Assembly (NCBI GenBank): GCA_945873675.1
Contig: CAMCEP010000031.1
Location: 1-16,352 of the forward strand
Direction of reading: 5' to 3'
Length of the DNA stretch: 16,352 nt
Source of the DNA: Asaia bogorensis
GTDB taxonomy: Bacteria > Pseudomonadota > Alphaproteobacteria > Acetobacterales > Acetobacteraceae
Under the pieces are notes generated by a model. That model made no database searches and was not told the origin of the DNA. It saw only the letters and a list, made by a program, of their open reading frames with translations. Below are positions 6,291 through 14,215 of this stretch, in pieces. Position numbers and translations under genes: made by a program. Position 1 is the first letter of the stretch; every line of letters starts with the position of its first letter.

Positions 6291-7904
6291 ATGCGGATCG
6301 TCACGGCATCGCAGGGTCTTGGTCTATCGCGCAGCAGCAGGGATCGCTTCGTGGTCTTTGCTTTCGCGGCGGCAGAGCTATTGGTTGAAACCGATTTGCG
6401 CGGTCGCATTACTTTTGCGGAAGGGGCTTTTCGCGCGCGTTTTGGCCGTGACGCAAAAGCGTTTCTGGGTAACGCTGTCATTTCCTTGGTGGCACGATCA
6501 GATCGTCCGGCCTTTGCCATGGCTTTGAGTCTTTTGGCTGAAAATGGCCGACTGAAACCAGCGGTGATTAAGCTTGCGGATGATACGGCGGCGGCTTTTA
6601 GCGTGGCTGGTCTTCGCCTTGGTGATGACGAAGACAAGCTGGCGCTGACCTTTGCCCCTTTGCCGCGTGAACTGCCCGGTGGTCCCCTTCCGGGTGGGCC
6701 CGGGCTTGCAAGTCTTGCTGAGGAGATTCTCCGCGCCGGCGAGCCTGGCGGGGCTGTGGGCTTTCTGGAATTGACCGGCCCGGCTGGCCGTTTTGTGCCG
6801 GGGGGTGAGGTCAATCGTGAAATTCAGGAGGAACTGAACCGGCAGGCCGGTGAAGGTGCGGTGGCTACGGAACTCGCCGCTGGGCGATACGGGCTTTTAC
6901 CCGGCCAGACGCCTCTTGATCTGCCAGCCCTTACTTCGGCGGTAGCGGAAATCCTCCAGGATCGCGGCGTCAATGATGTCTCGGTCGGCGCCATGGCTGT
7001 CGGGCTAGAAGCGGAAGGGCTTAGTCAGGTTCAGGCAACACGGGCGCTGCGCTTCGCCCTCGCGGCTTTTGCGCGGGGTGGCAATGATGCGCTGGAAAAG
7101 GCAGGTTTTGCGGGTGGGCTGGCGGGCTTTTTGGACAGCGCCTCCGAACGGGCCGCCTTGCTGCGGCGGAGCATTGCGGAACGGCGTTTCCGTATGGCGT
7201 TCCAGCCCATCGTTTCGATCGCTAATCGCGAACCGCATCATTATGAAGCCCTGATCCGCCCGCTTCAGGCCGATGATTCTGCCATGTCCCATCCCGGCGA
7301 ATTCGTGGCGCTAGCCGAGGCGGTGGGACTGACCGAGGAACTTGATTGGGCCGTGGTCAGCGCGGTGTGTGAAGCGGCGGGCGCGGCGGGCGGCACTCGC
7401 GTTGCCTGCAATCTTTCCGGGCTTTCCCTGCAAAGCCCCAAATTCCGCGAGGATATGAAAGAGCTGCTGGAAAATACCCCAGGCATGGCTGAGCGCCTGG
7501 TGGTGGAAATCACCGAAACCGCCGAAATCGAGCAGGAGGATGAGGCGGTTCGCATGATCGAATTGCTGCGGGAGCATAAGATCCCCGTCTGCCTGGATGA
7601 TTTCGGTGCTGGTGCGGCGGCCTTTCGGTATTTGCGCGCCTTCAAGGTGGATTATGTGAAGGTGGATGGCATTTACGTGGCCAATGCCTTGCAGAGCGAA
7701 CGCGATAGGGGCTTTATCGCCGCCATGGTGGATCTTGCCCGCACGGTTGGCGCCCAGGTGGTGGCTGAACGCATTGAAACGGAAGAAGAAGCAGCGCTGA
7801 TGCTGGAACTCGGCGTGCGCTATGGCCAGGGCTATCTTTTCGGCAAGCCGAAGATGGAATTGGCCGCCCGTAAAGCAGGGCAGTCCTGGCACGAAGAAAA
7901 GTGA
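6291..7904 (+). CDS. EAL-domain cyclic-di-GMP phosphodiesterase with PAS-like N-terminus
   Basis: This is a 537-aa protein, probably cytoplasmic, with no membrane segment seen. The EAL domain (about 290-530) would hydrolyse c-di-GMP to pGpG. All key positions known from active EAL enzymes are present: Glu319 (YEALIRP), Asn374 (NLSG), Glu406 (EITET), Asp436-Asp437 (LDDFGAG), Lys457 (VKVDG), Glu493 (AERIE) and Gln513 (GQGYLFG). Activity is therefore likely. Residues about 20-125 look like a PAS-type sensor (LLVETDLRGRITFAEGAF). Residues about 138-260 may be a decayed GGDEF fold with RYGLL in place of the signature. GGAAGGG precedes ATG 6291. The stop overlaps the next gene (GTGA), so it is probably coupled to two glycosyltransferase genes. 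Confidence 0.9.
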   Translation: MRIVTASQGLGLSRSSRDRFVVFAFAAAELLVETDLRGRITFAEGAFRARFGRDAKAFLGNAVISLVARSDRPAFAMALSLLAENGRLKPAVIKLADDTAAAFSVAGLRLGDDEDKLALTFAPLPRELPGGPLPGGPGLASLAEEILRAGEPGGAVGFLELTGPAGRFVPGGEVNREIQEELNRQAGEGAVATELAAGRYGLLPGQTPLDLPALTSAVAEILQDRGVNDVSVGAMAVGLEAEGLSQVQATRALRFALAAFARGGNDALEKAGFAGGLAGFLDSASERAALLRRSIAERRFRMAFQPIVSIANREPHHYEALIRPLQADDSAMSHPGEFVALAEAVGLTEELDWAVVSAVCEAAGAAGGTRVACNLSGLSLQSPKFREDMKELLENTPGMAERLVVEITETAEIEQEDEAVRMIELLREHKIPVCLDDFGAGAAAFRYLRAFKVDYVKVDGIYVANALQSERDRGFIAAMVDLARTVGAQVVAERIETEEEAALMLELGVRYGQGYLFGKPKMELAARKAGQSWHEEK

Positions 7905-9004
7905 CGGCCATAGCGCTGCCGCGCCTTTGCGTGGTGATTCCCTGTTTCAATGAGGCAGCGAATGTGGCGCCCATGGTGGCGCGGCTGGATGAGACCTTAG
8001 CCGGAATCGCCTGGGAAGCGATTTTCGTTGATGACGACAGCCCGGATGGCACGAGCGCAGCCGTGCGCGCCATTGCGGTGCAGGATAGCCGCATTCGCTG
8101 CCTGAAGCGCATCGGTCGCCGAGGCCTCGCTTCCGCCTGCATTGAAGGAATGCTTGCAACATCGGCGCCTTATCTCGCGGTGATTGATGGCGATTTGCAG
8201 CATGATGAAACCCTGCTGCCGCGCATGCTGGTAGCGCTTGAAGCGGGTGAAGCCGATATCGTGATCGGCAGCCGCAATATCGAAGGCGGCGATAAGCAAG
8301 GCGGGCTTACCGCCGCGCGGCAAATGATTTCGGATACCGGCGCCGCACTTGCGAATGCCGCATTGCCGATGCGCGTAAGCGACCCAATGAGTGGTTTTTT
8401 CGCCCTGCCGCGTTCCTTGTTTGAAGAAGTTGCGCCGCGGCTGACCGGCACGGGCTTCAAGATTTTGCTGGATATTCTGCTGTCAGCGAAACGGCCCTTG
8501 CGCAGCCTGGAAATTCCTTATTCCTTCCGCGCGCGTGTGGCGGGCGAAAGCAAGTTGGATGCGGCGGTGCTGTTGGAATTTGCGGGGCTGCTTGCGGATA
8601 AGGCGCTTGGTGGTGTTGTGCCGCTGCGTTTCCTTTCCTTTGCCGCCGTTGGGGGGATTGGCGTGCTGGTGCACCTGGTGGTACTTGGCCTGCTGCATGG
8701 GCTTGGCGGGGTTGGTTTCAATGCCGCGCAATGGGCGGCCACACTTGTCGCCATGACAGCGAATTTCCTGCTGAATAATCGCATCACCTATCGCGACCGG
8801 CGCCTGCGCGGCCCGGCGCTGCTGCGCGGCCTTGTGGTGTTTTACCTGGTCTGTGGGCTTGGGGCGGTGGCGAATATCGGCATTGCCAATCTGCTGCTGC
8901 GTGATGGCGTCCTGGCCTGGGGGCTGGCCGGCGCGGCAGGGGCAGCGCTGACGGTCGTGTGGAATTACGCGGTTTCCGCCACGCTGGTTTGGCGTGCCAA
9001 GTGA
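7901..9004 (+). CDS. GT2 glycosyltransferase fused to a GtrA-like membrane domain
   Basis: This is a 367-aa fusion. Residues 8-235 are a GT-A family 2 transferase of the dolichol/polyprenyl-phosphate mannose synthase (DPM1/GtrB) type: VVIPCFNEAANV, the nucleotide-binding FVDDDSPDGT (42-51) and the metal-binding DGDLQHD (96-102). Residues about 246-364 are a GtrA-type domain with four predicted membrane helices, starting PLRFLSFAAVGGIG and containing the NFLLNNRITYRDR loop. GtrB-type enzymes attach a sugar to a polyprenyl phosphate on the cytoplasmic face; GtrA is thought to flip it. The start is GTG in a GTGA overlap with the EAL gene. The stop overlaps the next transferase in the same way. 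The sugar is unknown. Confidence 0.9.
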   Translation: MTAIALPRLCVVIPCFNEAANVAPMVARLDETLAGIAWEAIFVDDDSPDGTSAAVRAIAVQDSRIRCLKRIGRRGLASACIEGMLATSAPYLAVIDGDLQHDETLLPRMLVALEAGEADIVIGSRNIEGGDKQGGLTAARQMISDTGAALANAALPMRVSDPMSGFFALPRSLFEEVAPRLTGTGFKILLDILLSAKRPLRSLEIPYSFRARVAGESKLDAAVLLEFAGLLADKALGGVVPLRFLSFAAVGGIGVLVHLVVLGLLHGLGGVGFNAAQWAATLVAMTANFLLNNRITYRDRRLRGPALLRGLVVFYLVCGLGAVANIGIANLLLRDGVLAWGLAGAAGAALTVVWNYAVSATLVWRAK

Positions 9005-10455
9005 ACCCTTGGCTGGTTGCGCTGCTGGCGCTGACGGGGTTGCGCCTGGTGCTGGCGGCGATCCTGCCGCTTTCCCCGGATGAGGCGTATTACTGGGTCT
9101 GGTCGCGCAATCTGCAGCCGGGCTATCTGGACCATCCGCCGATGGTCGCGATCTTCATCTGGTTGGGCACGGCGCTGCTGGGAGATGGGGCGCTCGGCGT
9201 GCGGCTTTTGGGGCCGGTTTCGCTGTTCATTGGTTCGTTGATGCTGGCGCGCACGGCGGAAGATCTTTTCCCTGGACGCGGTGCGGGCCCATGGGCGGCG
9301 GCGCTGATGAACGCCACACTTTTCGCCGCACTCGGCGCCGTGACGATGACACCGGAAACACCCTTGCTGTTCTTCTGGGTGGCAACGCTTTGGGCCGTGG
9401 CGCGGGCGCATCACACGGGCGATGCGCGCTGGTGGCTTGCCGCCGGGGTTTTCGCGGGTGGGGCGCTGCTGTCCAAATACACGGCGGCGCTGCTCGGCTT
9501 CGGTTTGGTGCTGTGGCTGGTGCTATTGCCCGAGGCGCGACGCTGGCTGATGCGCTGGCAGCTTTGGGCGGGGGGCGCGCTGGCGGTGGCACTATTCGCC
9601 CCGGTGATTTTCTGGAACGCGGCGCATGAATGGGCGTCCTTCGCCAAGCAGGGCGGGCGCACGGCGGCAGGCGGTGCGGGGCAGAGTCTCCGCTGGCTCG
9701 GCGAATTGCTGGGTGGGCAGGTGGCTTTGGTGACACCCTTGGTTTTTCTGCTGTGCGTTGTGGGCGCCTTCATGGCCGCACGGCAGGTCTGGCGCAGGCG
9801 CGATGCCGGCGCTGGGTTGTTGCTGGCGCTGATTCTGCCAGGTGCGGCGATTTTCTTCTGGCAGGCTTTGGGCAGCCGGGTTCAGGGGAATTGGCCGGCG
9901 ATCCTCTATCCCAGTGCCGCGATCGCCACTGCTGCACTGCTACCTGCGGGCTGGCTGCGGCTTCGCATCCCTGCTTTGGTGCTGGGCTTCGCCATGGCAG
10001 GCGCGGCCTATCTGCAAGCCACCGCCGCGCCCATACCCCTGCCGCGCCGGCAGGACCCAACACTGGCGCGGCTCGGCGGCTGGGATGGGCTGGCGGCTGA
10101 TTTGGCGCGGGCTGCTCGGCGCGAAGGCGTGGGTTTCATCGCGGCCGAGGAATATGGCCTGGCTTCTGGCATGGCCTTTCGCCTGCCGCCTGAGGTGCCG
10201 GTGGTGGCCATGGACCCGCGCTGGCGCTTCTTCACCCTGCCGACACCGCCCGCAAACACGGCTGGCTTGCTGATCCGCAGCGAAAGACGCGGTGACGGGC
10301 CACCGCAATGGCCGGGCGCCACCCCGATTGAAGGCGATGCCGGCCGCTTGATCCGCGCCCGCCGCGGCCAGGAAGCCGAAGCCTATCGGCTATTCCGCGT
10401 GACCACGGCCCCCGGCCAGCCGCCGCGTGCGGTTTTGCCGCGGCCCAGACACTGA
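9001..10455 (+). CDS. GT-C membrane glycosyltransferase (GT39/ArnT-like, PMT_2)
   Basis: This 484-aa multi-pass inner-membrane protein has about ten hydrophobic helices and a soluble C-terminal part (from about residue 350). The family's acidic motif in the first periplasmic loop is present, SPDEAYYWVW (Asp27, Glu28), followed by GYLDHPPMVA; LLSKYTAAL and QGNWPAILYP are also typical of PMT_2/GT39 proteins. Such enzymes take a sugar from a polyprenyl phosphate and attach it to lipid A, protein or another envelope acceptor in the periplasm. GTG at 9001 was chosen because it forms a GTGA overlap with the stop of the GT2-GtrA gene. A longer frame from 8959 would only add sequence inside that gene. 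Donor and acceptor are not predictable here. Confidence 0.88.
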   Translation: MNPWLVALLALTGLRLVLAAILPLSPDEAYYWVWSRNLQPGYLDHPPMVAIFIWLGTALLGDGALGVRLLGPVSLFIGSLMLARTAEDLFPGRGAGPWAAALMNATLFAALGAVTMTPETPLLFFWVATLWAVARAHHTGDARWWLAAGVFAGGALLSKYTAALLGFGLVLWLVLLPEARRWLMRWQLWAGGALAVALFAPVIFWNAAHEWASFAKQGGRTAAGGAGQSLRWLGELLGGQVALVTPLVFLLCVVGAFMAARQVWRRRDAGAGLLLALILPGAAIFFWQALGSRVQGNWPAILYPSAAIATAALLPAGWLRLRIPALVLGFAMAGAAYLQATAAPIPLPRRQDPTLARLGGWDGLAADLARAARREGVGFIAAEEYGLASGMAFRLPPEVPVVAMDPRWRFFTLPTPPANTAGLLIRSERRGDGPPQWPGATPIEGDAGRLIRARRGQEAEAYRLFRVTTAPGQPPRAVLPRPRH

Positions 10456-10461
10456 TCACGC

Positions 10462-10490
10462 TTGACCTTGCGGGCCGTCGCGCCTTTATC
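10462..10490 (+). promoter_or_regulatory. Sigma-70-like promoter candidate for msrP
   Basis: TTGACC (10462-10467) and TTTATC (10485-10490) are 17 nt apart, the optimal spacing for a housekeeping promoter. They lie in the 59-nt gap before the msrP start at 10515, with AAAGG as a possible ribosome binding site just upstream of the ATG. The -35 box is close to consensus and the -10 box is weaker. Confidence 0.5.
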
Positions 10491-10514
10491 GGGGACAACG
10501 AAAGGCACCTCGCC

Positions 10515-11447
10515 ATGCATATTCTGAAAAGCCGCCCCTGGAATCTGCCCGAAAGCAGCGCAACCCCGGAAGCGCTGGTCTTCGGCCGCCGCCAAGCCAT
10601 GGCGCTTGGCGCTGGGATGCTTGCCGCTGGTCCCGCCATGGCGCAGCAGGCCGGATTGCCGCCCGCCATGCGCAATACGCGCTACGCGCCGGGCCGCGCC
10701 ATCACCGCTGAACGCGAAGTCACCACCTACAATAATTTCTACGAATTCGGCAGCCACAAGACCATCAGCGCCGCCGCGCAGCGCATGCCCATGCGCCCCT
10801 GGACGGTGAAGGTGGAAGGCATGGTCGAGGCGCCGCGCGAATATGACATTGACGATCTGCTCCGCCGCATGCCGATTGAAGAACGCGTCTATCGCCTGCG
10901 CTGCGTTGAAGCCTGGGCCATGGTGGTGCCCTGGACCGGTTTTCCACTTTCCGCGCTATTGGCCGAGGTGAAGCCGCTATCCTCCGCCCGCTACGTGGTG
11001 TTCCAGACCGCGACCCTGCCCAGCGTCATGCCGGGCCTGCGGCAAAGCTGGTACCCCTGGCCCTATACGGAAGGCTGCACCATTGCTGAGGCCGCCAATG
11101 AGCTTTCCTTCATGGTGGTCGGTGCCTATGGCAAGCTGCTGCCGGCGCAAAATGGCGGGCCGCTCCGTTTCCACCAGCCCTGGAAATACGGCTTTAAGGC
11201 GGGCAAAAGCCTTGTGACCATCCGCCTGACCGATCAGCGCCCGGTTTCCTTCTGGGAGAAGATCCAGTCGCAGGAATACGGTTTCTGGGCCAATGTGAAC
11301 CCTGCCGTGCCGCATCCGCGCTGGAGTCAGGCTCAGGAACGCATGCTTGGCACTGGTGAGAGTGTGCCGACCCTGCTGTTCAATGGTTATGGCGATTTCG
11401 TTGCTGACCTATACGCGGGCCTGCAACGCGAAAGGCTTTGGGCGTGA
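10515..11447 (+). CDS. msrP: Periplasmic methionine sulfoxide reductase, molybdopterin subunit MsrP (YedY)
   Basis: This 310-aa protein is the molybdenum-cofactor catalytic subunit that reduces methionine sulfoxide in periplasmic proteins. A twin-arginine signal is visible, FGRRQAMALGAG (Arg25-Arg26), with a likely cut near AMAQQA (41-46), so it is exported folded. Family motifs include TTYNNFYEFGSHK (about 70-82), the molybdenum-ligating Cys130 in YRLRCVEAW, PWTGFPL, and QNGGPLRFHQPWKYGFK. Length and motifs are normal. A promoter candidate lies just upstream. The usual partner is the haem membrane protein MsrQ, encoded next door in E. coli; no such gene is in the window. A small membrane protein gene starts 7 nt after its stop. 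Confidence 0.95.
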   Translation: MHILKSRPWNLPESSATPEALVFGRRQAMALGAGMLAAGPAMAQQAGLPPAMRNTRYAPGRAITAEREVTTYNNFYEFGSHKTISAAAQRMPMRPWTVKVEGMVEAPREYDIDDLLRRMPIEERVYRLRCVEAWAMVVPWTGFPLSALLAEVKPLSSARYVVFQTATLPSVMPGLRQSWYPWPYTEGCTIAEAANELSFMVVGAYGKLLPAQNGGPLRFHQPWKYGFKAGKSLVTIRLTDQRPVSFWEKIQSQEYGFWANVNPAVPHPRWSQAQERMLGTGESVPTLLFNGYGDFVADLYAGLQRERLWA

Positions 11448-11454
11448 GCAGTTC

Positions 11455-11712
11455 ATGCGCTTGATCGGCTTGGTGCTACTGTTTCTGGCTATTGGGCTTT
11501 ACGCGTTTTTCGGCGCCGACCCCTTGGGTGCGGTGCTGTTTCGCCTTGACCCCGGCTTGCTCAATTTGGTGCAGGCCGTGGTGCAGCGCTATCTTCTGCC
11601 GATGATTTGGGATGATCTGCTGCTGCCAGTACTGGAAGCCCCCGCCTGGGTGGTGCCGGCGATCTTGGGCGCTGTCCTGACCCTATTCGGCTGGGTGCGG
11701 GCACGTGGCTGA
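11455..11712 (+). CDS. Small two-helix membrane protein, unknown function
   Basis: This is an 85-aa protein with a hydrophobic helix at about residues 2-20 (LIGLVLLFLAIGLYAFF) and another at about 64-81 (WVVPAILGAVLTLFGWV), joined by an amphipathic stretch containing LDPGLLNLVQAVVQRYL. I do not recognise a named family. ATG 11455 was chosen because the frame upstream lies inside msrP. It sits 7 nt after msrP, where msrQ is expected, but it is far too short and has no histidine to bind haem, so it is not MsrQ. It overlaps the following response regulator by 8 nt. The hydrophobic pattern and tight packing argue for a real gene. Confidence 0.72.
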   Translation: MRLIGLVLLFLAIGLYAFFGADPLGAVLFRLDPGLLNLVQAVVQRYLLPMIWDDLLLPVLEAPAWVVPAILGAVLTLFGWVRARG

Positions 11713-13141
11713 CGCCCCGCTGCGTCACCAGATTTTGCTGGTTGAGGATTCGCCATCCCTCGCCACGGTCTATCAGGAATATCTGCGCGCGGGCCCTTAC
11801 GATATTCGCCACGCGCATTGCATTGCGGATGCCTTGAAATTCGCTGATCAGGCCATGCCCGATGGCGTGCTGCTTGATTTGCGCCTGCCCGATGGGGATG
11901 GGCTTTCGGTGCTCCGCGAATTGCGCGGGCGTGATCCTGATCTGCCTGTGGTGGTGATGACCGCGCATGGTTCGGTTACGCTGGCGGTGGAGGCGATGCA
12001 GGCCGGCGCTTCGGATTTTCTGGTCAAACCCTTCGCACCGGAACGCCTGACGGTCACGGTTGCCAATGTGATGGAACGCGCTGCCTTGCGCCGGCAGGTG
12101 GCGGTGCTAGCGGCGGGCGCGCCGCGCCAGGGTTTTGCCGGCTTCATCGGCGCCGCACCCACCATGCAGGCAGTCTATCGCATTCTGGAAAATGCTGCGG
12201 CATCGCGTGCAACCGTTTTCGTCACCGGCGAAAGCGGCACCGGCAAGGAATTGGCCGCCGAGGCGGTGCACAGCATCTCACCACGCAAGGCCGGGCCGTT
12301 CATTGCCATCAATTGCGCGGCTATCCCGAAGGATTTGATTGAAAGCGAAATCTTCGGCCATGTGCGCGGCGCCTTTACGGGCGCAGTGGCGGACCGCATT
12401 GGTGCGGCGCGGGCGGCGGATGGCGGCACGCTGTTCCTTGATGAGATTTGCGAAATGGATTTGGCGCTGCAAGGCAAACTGCTGCGCTTCATCCAAACCG
12501 GGACGTTTCAGCCCGTGGGCAGCGGCAAGACGCTGCAAACCGATGTGCGCTTTGTCTGCGCCACCAATCGCGACCCGTTGGAAGAAGTACGCGCCGGGCG
12601 CTTCCGTGAGGATTTGTATTACCGCCTGCATGTGATCCCAGTGCCCCTGCCGCCGCTGCGTGATCGTGGCGATGATGTGCTGGCACTGGCTGAGGCATTT
12701 CTGGCGAAAAGCGCTGCCGAGGAAGGCAAGCGCTTTCAGCGTTTTGATGTGGAAGCGCGCGCGATGCTGATGCGCCACATCTGGCCCGGCAATGTGCGCG
12801 AATTGGAAAACGCTGTTCGTACCGCCGTGGTGCTGCATGATGGCGAGGTGGTGACTACCGCCATGCTGCCCGCCACCGTGCGGGACGGGGGTGCCAAGCC
12901 TGCACCCGCCCCCGCGCCACCGCCACCACCAGAACCGGAAAGCATGAAGCCCGCGCCGCCCCCGCTAACATTGCGCGCGGCTGAAACAACCAAACGCATC
13001 CGCCCCCTGGCCGAGACGGAACGTGAAGCGATTGAAGACGCTGTGCGGCTTTGCGGCGGCAATATTGCCAAGGCGGCAGCGTTTCTGGGCATCAGCCCAT
13101 CCACGCTTTATCGCAAGCAGGAAAGCTGGCGGCGGCGGTGA
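11705..13141 (+). CDS. NtrC-family sigma-54-dependent response regulator
   Basis: This 478-aa cytoplasmic transcription activator has three parts. The receiver domain (about 8-125) has Glu14-Asp15, the phospho-acceptor Asp58 (LLDLRLPDGDG), Thr86 and Lys108 (VKPF). The AAA+ domain (about 147-380) shows Walker A GESGTGK (175-181), the sigma-54 contact loop GAFTGA (222-227), Walker B LFLDE (243-247) and the WPGNVRELEN end motif. A proline-rich linker (about 398-420) leads to a Fis-type helix-turn-helix at the C-terminus (GGNIAKAAAFLGISPSTLYRK). It should activate sigma-54 promoters when phosphorylated. The GTG start at 11705 overlaps the small membrane protein gene by 8 nt. No histidine kinase gene lies in the window, so it is an orphan here. 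Confidence 0.93.
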   Translation: MADAPLRHQILLVEDSPSLATVYQEYLRAGPYDIRHAHCIADALKFADQAMPDGVLLDLRLPDGDGLSVLRELRGRDPDLPVVVMTAHGSVTLAVEAMQAGASDFLVKPFAPERLTVTVANVMERAALRRQVAVLAAGAPRQGFAGFIGAAPTMQAVYRILENAAASRATVFVTGESGTGKELAAEAVHSISPRKAGPFIAINCAAIPKDLIESEIFGHVRGAFTGAVADRIGAARAADGGTLFLDEICEMDLALQGKLLRFIQTGTFQPVGSGKTLQTDVRFVCATNRDPLEEVRAGRFREDLYYRLHVIPVPLPPLRDRGDDVLALAEAFLAKSAAEEGKRFQRFDVEARAMLMRHIWPGNVRELENAVRTAVVLHDGEVVTTAMLPATVRDGGAKPAPAPAPPPPPEPESMKPAPPPLTLRAAETTKRIRPLAETEREAIEDAVRLCGGNIAKAAAFLGISPSTLYRKQESWRRR

Positions 13142-13148
13142 AGCCGCC
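13131..13148. terminator. GC hairpin between convergent genes
   Basis: GGCGGC (13131-13136) and GCCGCC (13143-13148) can pair around a 6-nt loop. The hairpin spans the stop of the response regulator and fills the 16-nt gap to the opposing receptor gene. There is no T run on either side, so any termination role is uncertain. Confidence 0.3.
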
Positions 13149-13157
13149 AAGGCCGCT

Positions 13158-14150
13158 TCAATCCACGCGTGCGCCGGAAATTTCCACCAATTCGCGCCAG
13201 CGCGGCGCTTCATCCTGAATGAGTTTGGCAACCGCCGCCGGCGTTTGACTGACCACAGTGCCATAGCCAAGCGGGCGCATGCGCGCGACGAAATCGGGCT
13301 GCTGGCTGATGGTGCGGATCGCTTCAAACAGCCGTTGGATCACAGGTGCCGGCGTGCCGCCCGCGGTTGCCACCGCATTCCAGGTGACGACATCAAGCTT
13401 GCCAAGCCCAATATCGGCGAAGGACTTCATGCCAGGAATTTCCGGCAAGATCGCCAAGGGCTCGGCACTGGAAACCGCAAGCGCCTTGAATTTTCCAGAC
13501 GTCACATGGGGCATCAGTGCGGGCATGACATCAAACATCATGTCAATCGTACCGCTCAAAAGATCATTGATCGCGGGCCCGCCGCCGCGATAAGGCACAT
13601 GCAGAATCTTCGCATCAGCGAAGCGATTCACTGCCGCTATGTTCAGATGCGATGTGGTGCCGGTACCCGATGACCCCATGCGTACCTCATCCGGATGGGC
13701 ACGTGACCAGCGGATAAGATCGCGAAAATCGCCCCAGCCATGCCGGCGCGCTGTATCGGCATTCACCACACAAAGCAGCGCGCCATCAGTCAATTGACTG
13801 ATCGGGGCCAGATCTTTGATGGGGTCAAAGGGCATGCGGCTGTGCATATGTGGCAGGGCGCAAAACACCGTGACGCCCAGCAGGCCAATCACGCTGCCAT
13901 CCTTATCGCCCTTGGCAATGGCATCGGCGCCAATCAGCCCGCCCGCGCCAGCACGGTTTTCCACCACAACGGGCTGGCCGAGCACCGGCCCCAAGCGATC
14001 CGCAAGCAGGCGGCTGGTGATATCCACTGCACCGCCGGGCGGGAAGGGTACAATCACGCGCACTGGCCGCCCGCCTGCAACAGGTTGGGCGTGAATGGCA
14101 GGCGCTGCCAGGGCAGCGGTGGCGGCAAGGGCCAGGCGGCGCGTCAACAT
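13158..14150 (-). CDS. Bug/TctC-type periplasmic solute receptor
   Basis: This 330-aa protein is of the tripartite tricarboxylate transporter receptor (Bug) family, which binds small organic acids or related solutes in the periplasm. The N-terminus is an export signal, MLTRRLALAATAALAAPAIHA, with a possible twin-arginine motif (TRRLAL). Family motifs follow: RVIVPFPPGGAVDITSRLLA, VVVENRAGAGGLIGADAIAK, DLAPISQL, GSSGTGTTSHL and VPYRGGGPAINDLLSGTIDMMF. ATG at 14148-14150 was chosen: AGGA lies just upstream and the signal peptide then begins at residue 1; a longer frame to 14210 adds only non-conserved sequence. No TctA/TctB transporter genes are near, which is common for this expanded family. 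The ligand cannot be told from the sequence. Confidence 0.92.
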   Translation of the reverse strand: MLTRRLALAATAALAAPAIHAQPVAGGRPVRVIVPFPPGGAVDITSRLLADRLGPVLGQPVVVENRAGAGGLIGADAIAKGDKDGSVIGLLGVTVFCALPHMHSRMPFDPIKDLAPISQLTDGALLCVVNADTARRHGWGDFRDLIRWSRAHPDEVRMGSSGTGTTSHLNIAAVNRFADAKILHVPYRGGGPAINDLLSGTIDMMFDVMPALMPHVTSGKFKALAVSSAEPLAILPEIPGMKSFADIGLGKLDVVTWNAVATAGGTPAPVIQRLFEAIRTISQQPDFVARMRPLGYGTVVSQTPAAVAKLIQDEAPRWRELVEISGARVD

Positions 14151-14215
14151 GGCATTGTTCCTGTCGGGCGTTGAAGCGCCATCCTGCACGCGCATGCAGC
14201 GGCAGGGCAAGAAGT
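14151..14215 (-). other. Gap between the Nudix and receptor genes, small hairpin
   Basis: This 65-nt gap holds the receptor's ribosome binding site (AGGA on the minus strand, next to 14160) and an imperfectly isolated inverted repeat, CTGCA (14184-14188) and TGCAG (14195-14199), around CGCGCA. There is no T run and no clear promoter. The receptor may be co-transcribed with the genes to its right. Confidence 0.3.
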
